64,000 nucleotides of DNA from Sorex araneus (GCF_027595985.1 NC_073313.1:84860899-84924898); one strand, 5' to 3'. Numbered from the stretch's first letter, positions 44,005-56,155 are shown. Numbers and translations: made by a program. The notes: generated from the letters alone by a model not told the origin.

Positions 44005-45854
44005 TCCACACTACAGAAAATTTAACTTATAATTTTTTCCGGAATGTTGTTATCTGTGCCTGCCAGGGTAAGAAATCAGGTGGTGATAAGAGAGGTAGAG
44101 TTTTTTGATCATTGCTGTGAATTTTAGGTTTCCCTGTGATATAAAACTCATCATGAAACTTTTTCATCTATCTATTTTAACTGATACCAACCATCCTATG
44201 CAATGCTACATTTTGATTTTTCTGTGGGACTTCATCATAATATCAACCAGATTGATATATTGTGGTGTATTGTCCTCACAATTATAAACTAAACCATTTT
44301 CACACTTACAAGGGTGTGGAAAATTTGTGGGACAAAGGTATTCAATGAGGGATTTAGGATTCTACAGTGGCTTCAGTATGACTAATAAGCAGCCATCACC
44401 ATGTTATTATTGAATAACCAATATAAAATCACTACGAGTAAACTGATTTTAACTGTTTTCTGTATCAAATTGTGTGTATATTTCATTCAAAACACTAGAT
44501 TTCCATTAAGCTTTGAAAATGTACAAAGCACTAATCTAGGCTAGAGCTCGATGTTAGTCCTTCAGAACTAATAAAAATTGACAGATGCCACAAACTACTC
44601 ACTTAGCAGTGTATGTTTACTATCTTTTAGTTTCAAAGACTGAAAGCCCAGTATCAAGGTGCCTGCCTGACCAGCTTATAACGAGAGCTTTTTTTCTAGC
44701 TTGCAGTAGATGTCTTCTCACTGTGTCATGACATGGTGGAGAGAAAGAGTAAATTTTTTATGTCTCTGTCTTCTTATGAAAGCAATAATTATATTTTATC
44801 ATAGCCCCATTCTTAAGACATAATTTATCCTTATGTAGCAACCAAAAAGCATTGTCTCCACTCACATTCCCACAGCAGGTAGATGGTTCAACTTTTAAAT
44901 TTTAGTTGGACATAAACATACAGTTCATAACAAGCTTGAAAAGGCTCCAAGATTTATTTAACACAAAGATCCCATCAGATAAAAGATCCATGTACTTATC
45001 AGAAATAAATGGTTTATTTTTAATGAAAAGATATGAAATATATTCATCTTAACTTTAAAATCTGACAAAATTAGCAGAAATAGTGGAAAGTTTAATTACA
45101 CATTCTTTTCACTTGGCTCCCACATAGCATAGCTTAATATCAGTATACATAAAAATGTATAATTGCAAGTTCAATGAATATCCACATTAGCCACAGTTTT
45201 TAGAACTATTAGTTTAGATTATATTTATAATAGAATTTTCAAAATGAGAGGCAATTATGCTACTGTTCTCTGTCTTTGCAAGATTACTGTTGGAATATCT
45301 GACTCAGTTCTGGGTGTCAGAGTTCATGAAAATTATAAATAAACCAACAAATACCTAGAGTAATGAACAAAATAAGTTAAAAATGCAAAGCTATATCATG
45401 TAAGAAGAATTTTTGAAGAACCTTGTAAAAGTGGCCCGGAAAAGAGAAAATTAAAAGAACTATCTCCGCTTTTAAATGTGTAAGTGAATGACAAATAAAT
45501 AAAGCCCATTTAAGTTTCGGGAGACATAATTACATCAGTTATATGGAAAAACATTTAGAGTTATCAGCAGATGAACTGTGCTGAGTTGGGACATAAAGTG
45601 AATCATCCCAATTATTGTAAGTACCAACTAGATTAACCCAAACAGGAATGCTAAAGAAGGAATTCTACCATCAACTGAGAATTGAACTAAAAATAATTTT
45701 CAGATCTCTTCCAACCTGAAGATTTTGCAGAATATGATTCTTCTGTATGTGTGGTAATGGTGTGAGGGTGGGTGTGCTGTGGGTGACTAAACCTAGGTTT
45801 CAAGCATGTAAGGCATGTAATTATAAAATTGAGCCACATTTAGCCCCAAGAGTA
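44005..45854. other. No gene seen; one possible ancient repeat
   Basis: Positions 44640-44870 read like an ancient mammalian repeat (agcccagtatcaaggtgcct, then gtgtcatgacatggtggaga), family not named. The rest is AT-rich and non-coding as far as I can see. Confidence 0.4.
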
Positions 45855-46118
45855 AGATTAAATCTTTTATTTAATTTTTAAATTGTAACTATTGAACCAT
45901 GATTTACAAAGCTACTAACAGTTTAGTTTTAAATATATAATGTTCTAGCTCCAATCCCAGCACTAATGTCAACTTCCTTCTTCCAGTGTTCCCAAGTTCT
46001 CTCCCACACCACTAGCCTGCCACCTTAATAGGCACATTTTAAAGTTTGGTGGTTTTAATTTGAATCTCATGTTTTTAATACTATTGAGCTGTGGTTTGGA
46101 TATTTAGCTATACCACTC

Positions 46119-46212
46119 TATTCTATATACCAAAAACAGTAACAACAATGGAGATGTTACTGGTGCCTGCTCAAGCAAATCGATGAAAAACGGGATGACA
46201 GTGCTACATTGC
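46119..46212 (+). mobile_element. RTE-tail SINE (type B), 5'-truncated
   Basis: Only the 94-bp end (tattctatataccaaaaaca to gacagtgctacattgc), flanked by taccactc at 46111-46118 and 46213-46220. Confidence 0.85.
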
Positions 46213-47654
46213 TACCACTCCTCCACATTACCAATGTCCCCAGTGTCCCTGGCCCCTGTTCCCCTTATACTTCCCATGAGAGCTTCTTATCTTTCTTTTC
46301 CCTTCTATTTCTTTCCTTCGATGTACTTCTCCCTATATTGTGGGGTCAAGGGTGATCTAGGCATATCCCCCTTTACTACATTACATTTCCTCATCCAATT
46401 CTATTATATACTGCAGATAAGTGAGATCATCAAGCGTCTTTCTTCTGACTTTTTTTCACTCAACAGAATACCTTCGCATATCAACATAATATTTTTGCAT
46501 TCCATTTAACACCTAGGTTGATTCCACATCTTAGCTATTGTACCAAGGGCTGCAATGGATAATAGTGTGCACGTGTTGATTTTAATGGATTCTTTTGTGT
46601 TCTGCGGGTAAATGACTAAAAGTGGAACTTCTGTGTCATATGGCAGTTCAATTATATGTTCTACATTTACTGAGGACACTTCATTCTGTTTTCCACAGGG
46701 ATTTAATCAGACAATGTGGATTAACCAACAGTGGATGAGAGTTCCTTTTTAACCATATCCCCACCAACAAATATTGTTCCCACTATTTCTAATATGTACC
46801 ATTATCCCTATTTTTGGAGATGGTATTTGAGCTTCTTTATTGATATTTGTGAGTACTTTTTATAACCCGAATATCAATCCTCTATCTGACATGTTGAATG
46901 CAAATATTTTTCCCATTAAGTTACCCGTCTTTTACTTCCTTGAGTTTCTTTGCCATGCAGTAGCTCTTTAATTTTATGTAGTCCCATTTATTTACTTTTT
47001 ATTTTGCTGCTTTTGCCAGTGTTATCCAATAATTAAGACATCTTTGATGTCCAAATCTTGAAGTGTTCAGCCTATATTTCCCTCAATGTACTTTATAGTT
47101 TCTGGTCAGATCTCAAGGTACAATGTAAAATATGAATTCATCTTTAATTTCTTACATGTAGTTATTCATTTTTCCCAGCATCAGTTGTTGAAAAGGCTAT
47201 CTTTACTCAATTTTATGTTCTCAGTTCCCTTATCAAAAATTAAGTGTCCATATATATGGGGTTTTGCCATTGGATATTTGATTCTTATCCATTTATTAGA
47301 GACCTTATATTTATTCCACCACCATGCCGTTTTGATCAATATAGCTCTGTAATACAGTTCCAAATTAGGTAATGAAATTCCTATAGAGTTGATGTTTTTG
47401 GATATTATACTAAGTGGGATAAACTCAGTTTCAAGGAATGTTTTTATTTATTCTTAGAATTCTTCTTTGGTCTAGTTGTTGTTTAGCAGTGTTCTGTTCA
47501 ACTTTCAAGTGTTAGAAGTTACCCTTCTCTTTGTAGTTCACTTCTCTTTTCATGGCCATGTGATCTGAGAGGGTGCTTTGTACAATTTTTATATTCGTAA
47601 ATTTATGTATGAGTTATGCCCTGGTATGTGAACTATGCTGAAGAACATTCCACG

Positions 47655-48238
47655 CTCAGGAGTATTGGGGACACTGTACTACAGACAGGAATAGTTCCCC
47701 CTTTTCAGCTGCCTTCAGAAAATAATTTTAGAGGCAGTTTTCCTTTTCTCACAGAAGCCTGGCTGGTCTTTGACATGCAGATCTTAAGTGCTAGCCAGGC
47801 CTGACTTTTGACATTGTAGATTCCAGGCTCTGGCCCAGCCTAGTCTTTGGGATGTAGATTTCAGGTGCTGCCTAGTTTGTAATTGACATGTAGATTTCCT
47901 GTGGCAGCCCAGCCTGGTCTTTGGGATGTAAATCTAAGTGCTTTTAGCCCAAGGAAGGTTTCAGTTTTGGTTTTGCATCTTCTTTCCAGGGGCCTAGATT
48001 ACTGGCCTGCAGATACAAGGAAATAATGTTGCCTCAATGTTCTTCCTGTAACATCTTTTCATGCCTTTGGTGACATCACTATATTGCGCCCTTTAGAGCT
48101 ACCATGATCAATAAAAGGAAGTCCACAGGCCCTCTGCCTTTGCTAAGAGCCAGAGGGAGCCTTAGTCCTCCAATCAAGACATTTCTTCCTCTTTCCTTAT
48201 CTCAGCGCCTCCACCACACGAATGTTCATGCAACACAC
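47655..48238 (+). mobile_element. LTR-like insertion with internal minisatellite
   Basis: About 584 bp that break the antisense L1 reading. Signs of a solo LTR: AATAAA at 48110-48115, a CA about 20 bases downstream, a pyrimidine-rich stretch after it, and a CA-type end near 48238. Five diverged units of about 40 bp (47757-47950, each with gtctttg- and gtagatt-like words) lie in the upstream half. The exact ends and duplication are not resolved, so the class is uncertain. Confidence 0.45.
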
Positions 48239-48460
48239 GAGAGAGAATGTGTATTCAGCTTATTGAGGATGAAGAGCCCTACATATGTCCAATAAGCCAA
48301 GTTCTTCTAGTTCCTTATTTAGGACTCCTGTATCTTTACTGATATTCTGTCTGGCTGATCTGTCTAGTGGTTAAAGATGAGTGTTGAAATCTCCCAATGG
48401 TAAGGGAAAGACAGCAATGGGAATAGAATATGATCAGTTTTTATGTTACTGATGTTCAAA

Positions 48461-49595
48461 AGTTTTCTCTTCCTTTCTTTCTGATGGGGATAAAACAAAA
48501 TGCTTCATATATGAACGACAAATACTCTATCTCTGAGCTACAACCCTTCATGTTTTTTTAATTGCTGAGGTAATATGGGTTATAATAGTGGTAACATTTA
48601 TGAACAGTTTTGTAAGGGTCTATCTAGCAGTGATTTAATAAAAAAAGCTTATAAAGACATTTATGATTTTGATGTGTAATGTTCATAGTCATTAATTGTT
48701 GAATTAATTTTTGTGTTATTAGGATCATTTATTTGTGATTTTATATTTTATCCAATTTTAGATTTATTTTTCATTCCTTTAAAATTTAAGTTTAAAGTTA
48801 ATTTATAGATCGTGAGAAGTAACACATAAAGTTCACGCATTCTTATCGTGTTACTGAGTGTACACCTTGGAAAACTGTAGTGCAGCATCATAACCAGGAA
48901 ATAAGCATTAGTAAAGTTTAAATAAGTAATATCCATCATAGATGCATACTTTTTTATACCCTTTTATAGTCACACCTGCTTGTCATTGTGCCATGGTTCC
49001 TTATAAATCCCTTGCAATCACTAATATTTTCAACACGAGACTGAAAATACAATTGGGAATAAATATAAATTTTAAGTTAAAATAATTAAACATACAACTA
49101 CCATATCTTCTCTTAAAGAAACTCACTCACCAATGTTTATACAGAGTTTATTTGTCATAATCAAAAGTTGCAAACAAACAAGATTATTTCAACAGGTTAA
49201 CAGTTAAACAGTTACAAGCATATCAGTTACTACTCATCATTAAAATAAACAAATACGTTCAACAGCCTGAATGAATCCATAGAGTCATACTGAGTGAAAT
49301 GTCAGTAGCAGAGGTATAATGTATGATTCTATCTATAAAACATTCTGCAAACTATGAAATTATAGACAAAGGAAATATATGATTCTTAAGATCACCAGAT
49401 AAGTAGGTATCTTAAATATAATCCATCAAAATATTTCATTTAAATGCTAACAATTTGACAATTTGGATGGGCTTCATATGAAATTTTATTTTCTAATTAA
49501 AATAGAAAAACCAAACTGTGAATGAAACTACTTTCTTGCTATATTTGTTTGTCATTTGTCCTGGAGCTGTTTATCACTAAACAGTTTTTAACTTT
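48461..49595. other. No gene seen; AT-rich DNA
   Basis: No supported gene. Frames are short. Possible old L1 traces only. Confidence 0.45.
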
Positions 49596-49734
49596 TTTTA
49601 TTAACTGAGGCTCTGTGATTTATAATTTTGGATTTACAGTTCTGTGTATTAACAATGGTTTCCCTTTGCCCATAATTCCAACATTGCACCGCTCACTAAG
49701 GTACCCACATCCTTACCTCAAGAATTCCAATGTC

Positions 49735-49900
49735 GGGGCTGGAGCTACTGCACAGTGGGTAGGGCATTTGCCTTGCACACGGCCGACCCGGGTTTGATTC
49801 CCAGCATCCCATATGGTCTCCCGAGAACCACCAGGAGTAATTTCTGAGTGCAGAGCCAGGAGTAAACCCTGTGCATCACAGGGGGTGACACCCCCAAAAA
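49735..49900 (+). mobile_element. tRNA-headed SINE, A-tail type
   Basis: Plus-sense full copy with gggtttgattcccagc and an A-rich end. It is flanked by a perfect 15-bp duplication, aagaattccaatgtc, at 49720-49734 and 49901-49915. Confidence 0.95.
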
Positions 49901-50017
49901 AAGAATTCCAATGTCCTTCCCTTTCAAGAACCCAACATTTCAGTTGTGTGAATAAGTTGTTCTATTGTATGACCTTTGACTCTGTTCCACATTTGAGAGA
50001 GATTATTCTGTATCTGT

Positions 50018-50225
50018 ACGGGCAGAGCCTGGCAAGCTACCCATGACGTATTCAATATGCCAAGACAGTAACAATAGGTCTCATTCCCCTGGCACTGAAA
50101 GAGTCTCCAATCATTGGGAAAGACAAGTAAGGAGAGGCTGCTAAAATCTCAGGACTGGGGGGAATAGAGATGTTACTGGTGCCCACTCGAGTAAATTAAA
50201 GAACAACGGGATGACAGTGACAGTG
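50018..50225 (+). mobile_element. RTE-tail SINE, type C, 5'-truncated
   Basis: Begins in the body (acgggcagagcctggcaagc), contains the type C block and ends gggatgacagtgacagtg. It is flanked by attctgtatctgt at 50005-50017 and 50226-50238, a perfect 13-bp duplication. This proves the RTE-type end is the true 3' end of the insertion. Confidence 0.93.
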
Positions 50226-50979
50226 ATTCTGTATCTGTCCCTTTCCTTCTCACTGGCATCACTCAGTATAATAACCTCTAGTTTATCCAATGTCGCTGTG
50301 AATTGTATGACTTGCTATTTCTTAGAGTTGCATAGTATTCCATTGTACAGCTAAACAAATTTAAAATGGATGAGGTGTCTTACACACTTTCTTTTTTTGT
50401 CCAGTAACCATAATTGATAGATTTACAAGTATTTTCCTTGTCATTTTTATTATTATTGCAATTAAAGTAACATGTTTACAATAACATAATTATTTATGGT
50501 CTTGATGTATAGCTACTACACCTCACCATCATCAAAGTTCCCAATACCTTCCAATAATATCCTTACCTTACTCCTAGTTCAGATTTTCATTCTTCTTCCC
50601 CTCCCTTCCACTTGGTAATCTCAGTTTTCAATCCTGAGCAAGTTTTTGTCATTGTCTGTTATTGTCAATTCCTTTACTTTGTCTTTCCATGTACCACATA
50701 TTAGGAGATCACCCAGTATTCATCCTTCTCCCTCTACGTTATTGTGCTTCACATAATACCCTCCAGTTCCTTCCAATTTGCAGAAAACTGCATTATTTCA
50801 ACATTTTCACAGTTGCATGGTATAGCATTAAGCATATATGCCACCACTTCTTTCACCATTTATCTACACATGTCACCACATTTTAACCCATTTATTAAAT
50901 GTACATTTGTGAACATTTATTTATTAAATAAATACATTTATTAAATTGTCATTTGTGTATATTTGTGTACACTTGTGTT

Positions 50980-51228
50980 GGACTATAGTGATAGCACAGC
51001 CACTAAGGCGTTTGCCTTGCAATGACCAACCGGGGTTCAATTCCTCCTTTCCTATTGGAAAGCCTGGCAAGCTACCAAGAGTATCCCTTCCACACAGCAG
51101 AGCCTGACAAGTGACCCGTGGCGTATTCAATATGCCAAAAACAGTAACAAGTCTCACAATGCAGATGTTACTGGTGCCCGCTCTAGCAAATTGATAAACA
51201 ACAGGACGGCATTGCTACAGTGCTACAT
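50980..51228 (+). mobile_element. RTE-tail SINE, type B
   Basis: Plus-sense full copy: gatagcacagccactaaggc head, ggggttcaattcc B box, tail gcattgctacagtgctac. Confidence 0.88.
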
Positions 51229-51439
51229 TTATGTTGCTTTTATATTCTAACTAGTTTATATTCTAAATATTCTAACTATTGCTTTTATATTCTAACTATT
51301 TAGACAGAATAAAAATAGGTGTGTATATATCTTTTTGAACATTTTTTTGTGTTCTTGGGTTATATGTTTAGAAATGTAATCACTGGGTCATACGGAAACG
51401 TTGTTATTAGTTCTTTAAGTCTCCATACTGTTTTTATGG

Positions 51440-51673
51440 GCTGGAATGATAGCTCAGTGGGTAGGGCATTCGTCTTGCATGCAGCTGACCCGGGTTCGAT
51501 TTCTCCCCCACTCTCGAAGAGTCTGGCAAGCTACCAAGAGTATCTCGCCCGCACGGCAGAACCTGGCAAGCTACCCATGGGTATTGGATATGCCAAAAAC
51601 AGTAACAACAATGTCTCAATGGAGACGTTACTGGTGCCCACTCAAGCAAATCGATGAGCAATGGGATGACAGT
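51440..51673 (+). mobile_element. RTE-tail SINE, type B, first of a tandem pair
   Basis: Full head to tail, ending gggatgacagt. The target tactgtttttatgg is duplicated at 51426-51439 and 51674-51687. Confidence 0.92.
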
Positions 51674-51687
51674 TACTGTTTTTATGG

Positions 51688-51936
51688 ACAGGAGCAATTT
51701 CACAGTGGGTAGGGTGTTTTCCTTGCATGCGGCCAACCCAGGTTCGATGCCTCCATCCCTCTCGAGAGCCCAGCAAGCTACCAAGAGTATCCTGATCGCA
51801 CAGCAGAGCCTGGCAAGCTATCTGTGGTGTATTCAACATGCCAAAAACAGTAACTACCAGTCTCACAATAGAGACGTTACTGGTACCCGCTTGAGCAAAT
51901 CGATGAACAATGGGACGACAGTGCTACAGTGCTACT
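51688..51936 (+). mobile_element. RTE-tail SINE, type B, second of a tandem pair
   Basis: Starts directly at the duplicated target of the first copy (acaggagcaatttcacagtg) and ends gacagtgctacagtgc. It is followed by tactgatttcatag, a diverged third copy of the target. Confidence 0.88.
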
Positions 51937-52090
51937 GATTTCATAGAGGTTGAATTAGACCGTATTCCTAACTCACAGTGAAACATCGCTGCCAACACTA
52001 GTTGTTTTCAATATTTTGATATATGACATTCTCACTGGTGTGAGGTGATATCACATTGTTATTTTGATTTTCATTTCCCTGGTGACAAGC

Positions 52091-52839
52091 AAAATACATT
52101 GAGGAAACATATATGGCACTCTCAGGAACTGAGTCTCAGAATTTTTTAATAATTTGACTCCACTGGCAAAGATTTAAAAAATAAAAATGGAACCACATAA
52201 AATTAAATTGGTATTTTAAATTATTAGTTTAGTTTTGAATAAATTAAAATTTTCTCTTACATGGCAAAAGCAGCTCAGGATAAAATAGACACCCTTCTGA
52301 ATGAAGAAAATATTCATACAACATGCTTCATTCAGATTAAGGATTAATATACAAGACACATAAAGTGCTCAAGAGCTCAAAAACAACAACAAAAAACAAT
52401 AATGCCATCCAAAAATGGGGAGTGGATATAAACAGAAACAAACATTTTTTGAGAATCCATGCTATACTTAACACTGGATAGGGCTGATGAAGTAAAAAAT
52501 GTCTCAGACAGACCAAAGATTCCAAATATTTCCAGTCCTTAGGAAGTACAAGAAACACCAAAGTCCAAAGGAATATAACAGGCTTTAGAATTTAACAGAT
52601 GGAGGTTTATATGGTTGAGAATAATTATAAAGTAATTACTTTATAATTGTACCCTTGACCCCAAGACTAAATTTGTGTACAATTATGGTGTAATTGTGCC
52701 CTTGAGCCCCAAACTGAATTTGTACTTTTCATTCATCTGGTTACCTCTTCCCCTTTTTCATTTAGCTAACTAAGTGAATGGAGTAATTCTGTGTACCACG
52801 TTTTCAAAACAAACCCAAAGTCATTCTTTTTCACTTGCT
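52091..52839. other. No gene seen; probable old L1 traces
   Basis: Positions 52240-52450 resemble a plus-sense old L1 ORF2 stretch (gctcaagagctcaaaaacaa). Too diverged to call firmly. No gene. Confidence 0.4.
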
Positions 52840-52975
52840 TGTTTTTGAGGCACGTCCAACAGTGCTCAGGAATTACTCTGGTTCAGTGCTCGGGGATCGC
52901 TACTGGTATGGACTCAGGTGCCATATGTAGTGCTTGGAATTTAACTTGTGTGTGCAATGTAGCTGCGTGCAAGAA
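52840..52975 (-). mobile_element. Partial A-tail SINE, antisense
   Basis: gaggcacgtccaacagtgct, caggaattactctggttcag, and a decayed head near 52970. Confidence 0.65.
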
Positions 52976-53138
52976 GTGACAAAGGAAAAAGTAAAGTGCC
53001 TGCTGTGGAGGCAGGCTGTGGGAGAGGAGGAGAGGCAATGGTGACAGGACACTGTGGACACTGGTGGGAGGAAATGTACACTTGTGGAGGCATGGGTGCT
53101 TGAACATTGTATGACTAAAACCCAACCATGAACAGCTT
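52976..53138 (+). mobile_element. LINE-1 3' UTR piece, sense
   Basis: gtgcctgctgtggaggcagg to cccaaccatgaacagcttt. It stops without a tail where an antisense L1 begins. Confidence 0.75.
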
Positions 53139-54030
53139 TCCTCCCCAGTTTTCCTCCCGTCACCGCCAAACCAGGCTGTCCCTATGGCAGACACCACTTC
53201 TCTCTCTTTCTCCTTTGCTCTTGCTCTCTCACTCTTGCCCACTTGCACACACATGCGTGCACGCACTCTGTCTCTTCCCCACTCCCTCCATCCACCAACC
53301 CCTTTGTGCATATGGTTTGCAATATAGATACTGAGAGGTTGGCATGCTTGTTCCTTTACCTACTTTCAGCACGCAGTTCTTATCCAGAGTGATCATTTCC
53401 AACTATCATTGCCATTATGGTTCCTTCTCTATCCAAACTGCCTTCTTCCTCAGTGCCTGAGTCAGGCTTCCAAACATGGATCAGTCCTTGCCTTTGTTCC
53501 TACTGTCATTGGGTATTAGTTTCATGCTGTGTTTTCTTTTATGTCCCACAAATGAGAGCAATCATCCTATATCTTTTCCTGTCCTTCTGACTCATTTCGC
53601 TCACCATCATACTGTCTATGTCCATCCATATATAAGCGAATTTCATGATTTCATTTTTCCTAACACTGTATAGTGTTCCATCGTGTAGATGTACTATATT
53701 TTCTTTATCCAGTCATCTGTTCTGGGGCACTTGGATTATTACCAGATTCTGGCTATTGTGAATAGTACTGCAATGAACATAGAAGTGCAGATGGCATTTC
53801 TGCTTTGTGTTTTTGTCCCCAGGGTGTATTCCCAGAAGTAACATTACTGGGTCATATGGGAGCTCAATTTCTAATTTTTAGAGGATGGCCATATAGTTTT
53901 CCATAAAGGGTGGACCAGTTGGCATTCCCGAAACAAGAGTCACTTTCTCCCCATATTCTCACTAACACTGGTTGTTCTTGATCTTTGTGATGTGTGCCAA
54001 TCTCTGTGGTGTCCGTCTTTTGTCTCTTTT
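53139..54030 (-). mobile_element. LINE-1 3' UTR and ORF2 end, antisense
   Basis: From mid 3' UTR (tcctcccgtcaccgccaaac) through ttcatcccacaaatgag-type UTR start to the ORF2 end (gaacagatgactgg complement near 53715, gtgtgccaatctctgtggtg near 53990). It lacks its own 3' terminus and faces the sense piece at 52976-53138. Confidence 0.82.
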
Positions 54031-54543
54031 ATCCTTCATGTTCATGGTATACACAAATTGTTAAAAAATATTTAACTTCCTTCCCATGTTTTTGCTTGGC
54101 TCCAGACTTTTCAGAATTCTAGCATTGAGTACTTCCTTGTGACCAGAGAATACCAAACTATTTTTCATGTACTTTTATGTTATTTTCTTAGAGAAACTAT
54201 CCTGATCACTTTTGTTAAATTTAGGTTTAATTCCTTTTTCTGTGTAGTACTAGTATTCTACGTTGTTCACTACACATAATCCTTTCAAATTACATAGAAA
54301 TAATTGACTCATATGTCCTTGTATTCCAATAGCCCATGAGATATATGAAAGCATAAAATTTAGGAGGCTTTATAATGTGTATTTGAGTATTAACACTTTA
54401 TTTGACTTGCAAAACAGTTGAATGAATAAGCATTAAAGGCATACCAAAACATGGAAGTAGATGAGAGTCAAGAAAATATATTGAAATAATGAAATTAAGA
54501 TGGCATATATATGCTCAGGTCGCAGGTAGGTAGGGCATTTATG
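54031..54543. other. No gene seen
   Basis: AT-rich DNA without supported features. Confidence 0.5.
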
Positions 54544-54557
54544 AAATTATATATACT

Positions 54558-55212
54558 GTATCACTGTCATCTCGTTGTTCATTAATTTGCTCGAGTGGGC
54601 ACAGGAATGTCTCCATTCATCCCTGTCACATGCTAGTGTAGCCCAATAGCATCTGCTTGCTCCGGGAACACAAAGAGCCTGAGATTTTAGCAGCCTCTCC
54701 TTACTCGTCCTTCCCAATGCTACCGCATTGGCAGCTCTTTCAGGGTCAGGGGAATGAGGCCCGTTATTGTTACTGTTTTTGGTATATCAGATACGTCAAG
54801 AGTAGCTTGCCTGGCTCTGCCTTGTGGGCAGGATACTCTTAGTAGCTTGCCGGGTTCTCCGAGAGGAAAAACTGCGTCACTCTCTTCAGGGAACTTTGTT
54901 TTATGGTCTCTGGATGTTGGCCATTGATGAGATTACATGGCGCCAGGGGCAGTTTGTGGGTGTGTGTAAAAATATATACAAGTGCTTGGAAGGGTGATGT
55001 GTATTGTTCACAGGCTCTCAGTGCAGCTCTCTCGCCACCCGCATTCTGTGCTCTCGAGCAGCTGTGTGTGGACTCGATTGGGATGGCTGTTGGCAATGGG
55101 CAGGCGAAAGAAGAACATGGACCAAGCTGGTTGCTGATTAGTTCCTTTTCACTCAGTCTCTCGTCTCTCCCATCTCACACACTCTTCCTTCCTAGTTCCC
55201 AGATTTCTTGAT
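54558..55212 (-). mobile_element. Composite retroelement E3: LTR-like head plus RTE-tail SINE
   Basis: In element order it has an LTR-like module (55212 to about 54875), a SINE body without tRNA head, the type C block, and the longest RTE-type tail (type D, 54690-54558). The LTR-like module contains the complement of accaagctggttgctgatt at 55121-55139, also found in sense at 63438-63456. The tail shares a 20-base identical word with the RTE element. A weak duplication (aaattatatatac at about 54545-54557, taagtacatatac at about 55213-55225) is possible. The GC-rich module of E1 and E2 is absent. Confidence 0.65.
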
Positions 55213-55959
55213 AAGTACATATACATATACAAATACATATATCATAATATACATATATTTATCATATGCATGGGTATATGCATCCTTATCTATGTAATTC
55301 CTTATAGGTATACCTAAATGGAGGCAGTTATTATGCTGTGGCGTCAAAAAGGACTAAAATTATAGAGGACCTTGAATGCCAGGATAATTAGTTTCAACTG
55401 ATTAATAAGACAACATGAAATTCCACAGATTCCTCATTGCTTCAGGCTTCCTTCATATATTATTCCTCCTGGAATATAAGGGGGAAATGAGTAAAGTAAA
55501 AGTAACACAATTAATTAATAAAATGGCCTGGAATAAATTTTGTTTGCTCATTTTTATCAGCCATTACTAAGGTATAACTTAGAATTTGCCAATTCTAAAG
55601 ATATACAAGCTATGATAAATATACAACCACTGCAAATTGATATACAGATCTTCAAATATATTCTTTATCTTCAAATATTTTATTGTACCCCATTGTGTAA
55701 ACCCCTTATTTCAGACCAGCTCTTGGCAATAATTGATCTATTCTCTGTACCTATAGGTTGCCTTTTCTGGAATGTCATATAAGTGGAAACTTTTAGAATA
55801 CATATAATATTTTAGGTCAGACTTCTTTCTTCTAATATAAGATATCTTTGAGATTGATCTATGCATCATATTTGCATCAATAATTCACCCCTAGAGATTA
55901 TAACACTATTTACTTTTTCCTTAACATGTTGTTGGGCTTTTAGAGTGCTTGCCTTTGGG
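55213..55959. other. No gene seen; TACATA repeat at 55214-55275
   Basis: A short TACATA-type repeat, then AT-rich DNA with a faint antisense L1 look near 55690-55870. Confidence 0.45.
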
Positions 55960-56155
55960 GTCACTATGAAAAAATGTTGCTAGATGGCTGAAGAAATTGT
56001 ACAGGGTTAAGGTGCTTATCTTGGATGCTGGAAACTCCTGTTAAATTCCCAGCACCATGTGGTCCCCTGGGCACCACTGGCAGTAAGCCCTTAATACAGA
56101 GCCAGGAATAGCCCCAAATATTGCCAGGTATAGCTCTAGACACTATCCCCAATTT
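55960..56155 (+). mobile_element. Old A-tail SINE
   Basis: Plus-sense remnant with gctggaaactcctgttaaat, agcaccatgtggtcccctgg and acagagccaggaatagccc. Confidence 0.65.

Larger units (their letters stand above)
45855..48460 (-). mobile_element. Long old LINE-1, minus strand, interrupted
   Basis: Antisense L1 from the 3' end (aattgtaactattgaaccat) through ORF2 C-terminus (46370-46900) and the stretch at 47181-47363 (frame with ILIKTAWWWNKYK and HLIFDKGTE, ORF2 upstream of the C-terminus). It continues to sequence near 47400-47655 and 48240-48460 typical of further-upstream L1. A SINE fragment at 46119-46212 and an LTR-like block at 47655-48238 interrupt it. Confidence 0.75.
49596..50975 (-). 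mobile_element. Old LINE-1 3' end, minus strand, split by two SINEs
   Basis: Antisense L1 at 49596-49734, 49901-50017, 50226-50345 and 50590-50890 (for example tgtcgctgtgaattgtatga and ccctccagttccttccaatt). The two SINEs have clean duplications. Confidence 0.65.
51310..52090 (-). mobile_element. LINE-1 ORF2 end, minus strand, split by two tandem SINEs
   Basis: Antisense ORF2 end at 51310-51439 (atcactgggtcatacggaaa, ctccatactg) resumes at 51937 (catagaggttgaattagacc) and runs through ctggtgtgaggtgatatcac to about 52090. Confidence 0.8.

Noticed and set aside
52883..53311. Minus-strand frame of 142 codons
   Set aside because: Spans a SINE and two L1 3' UTR pieces. No domain.
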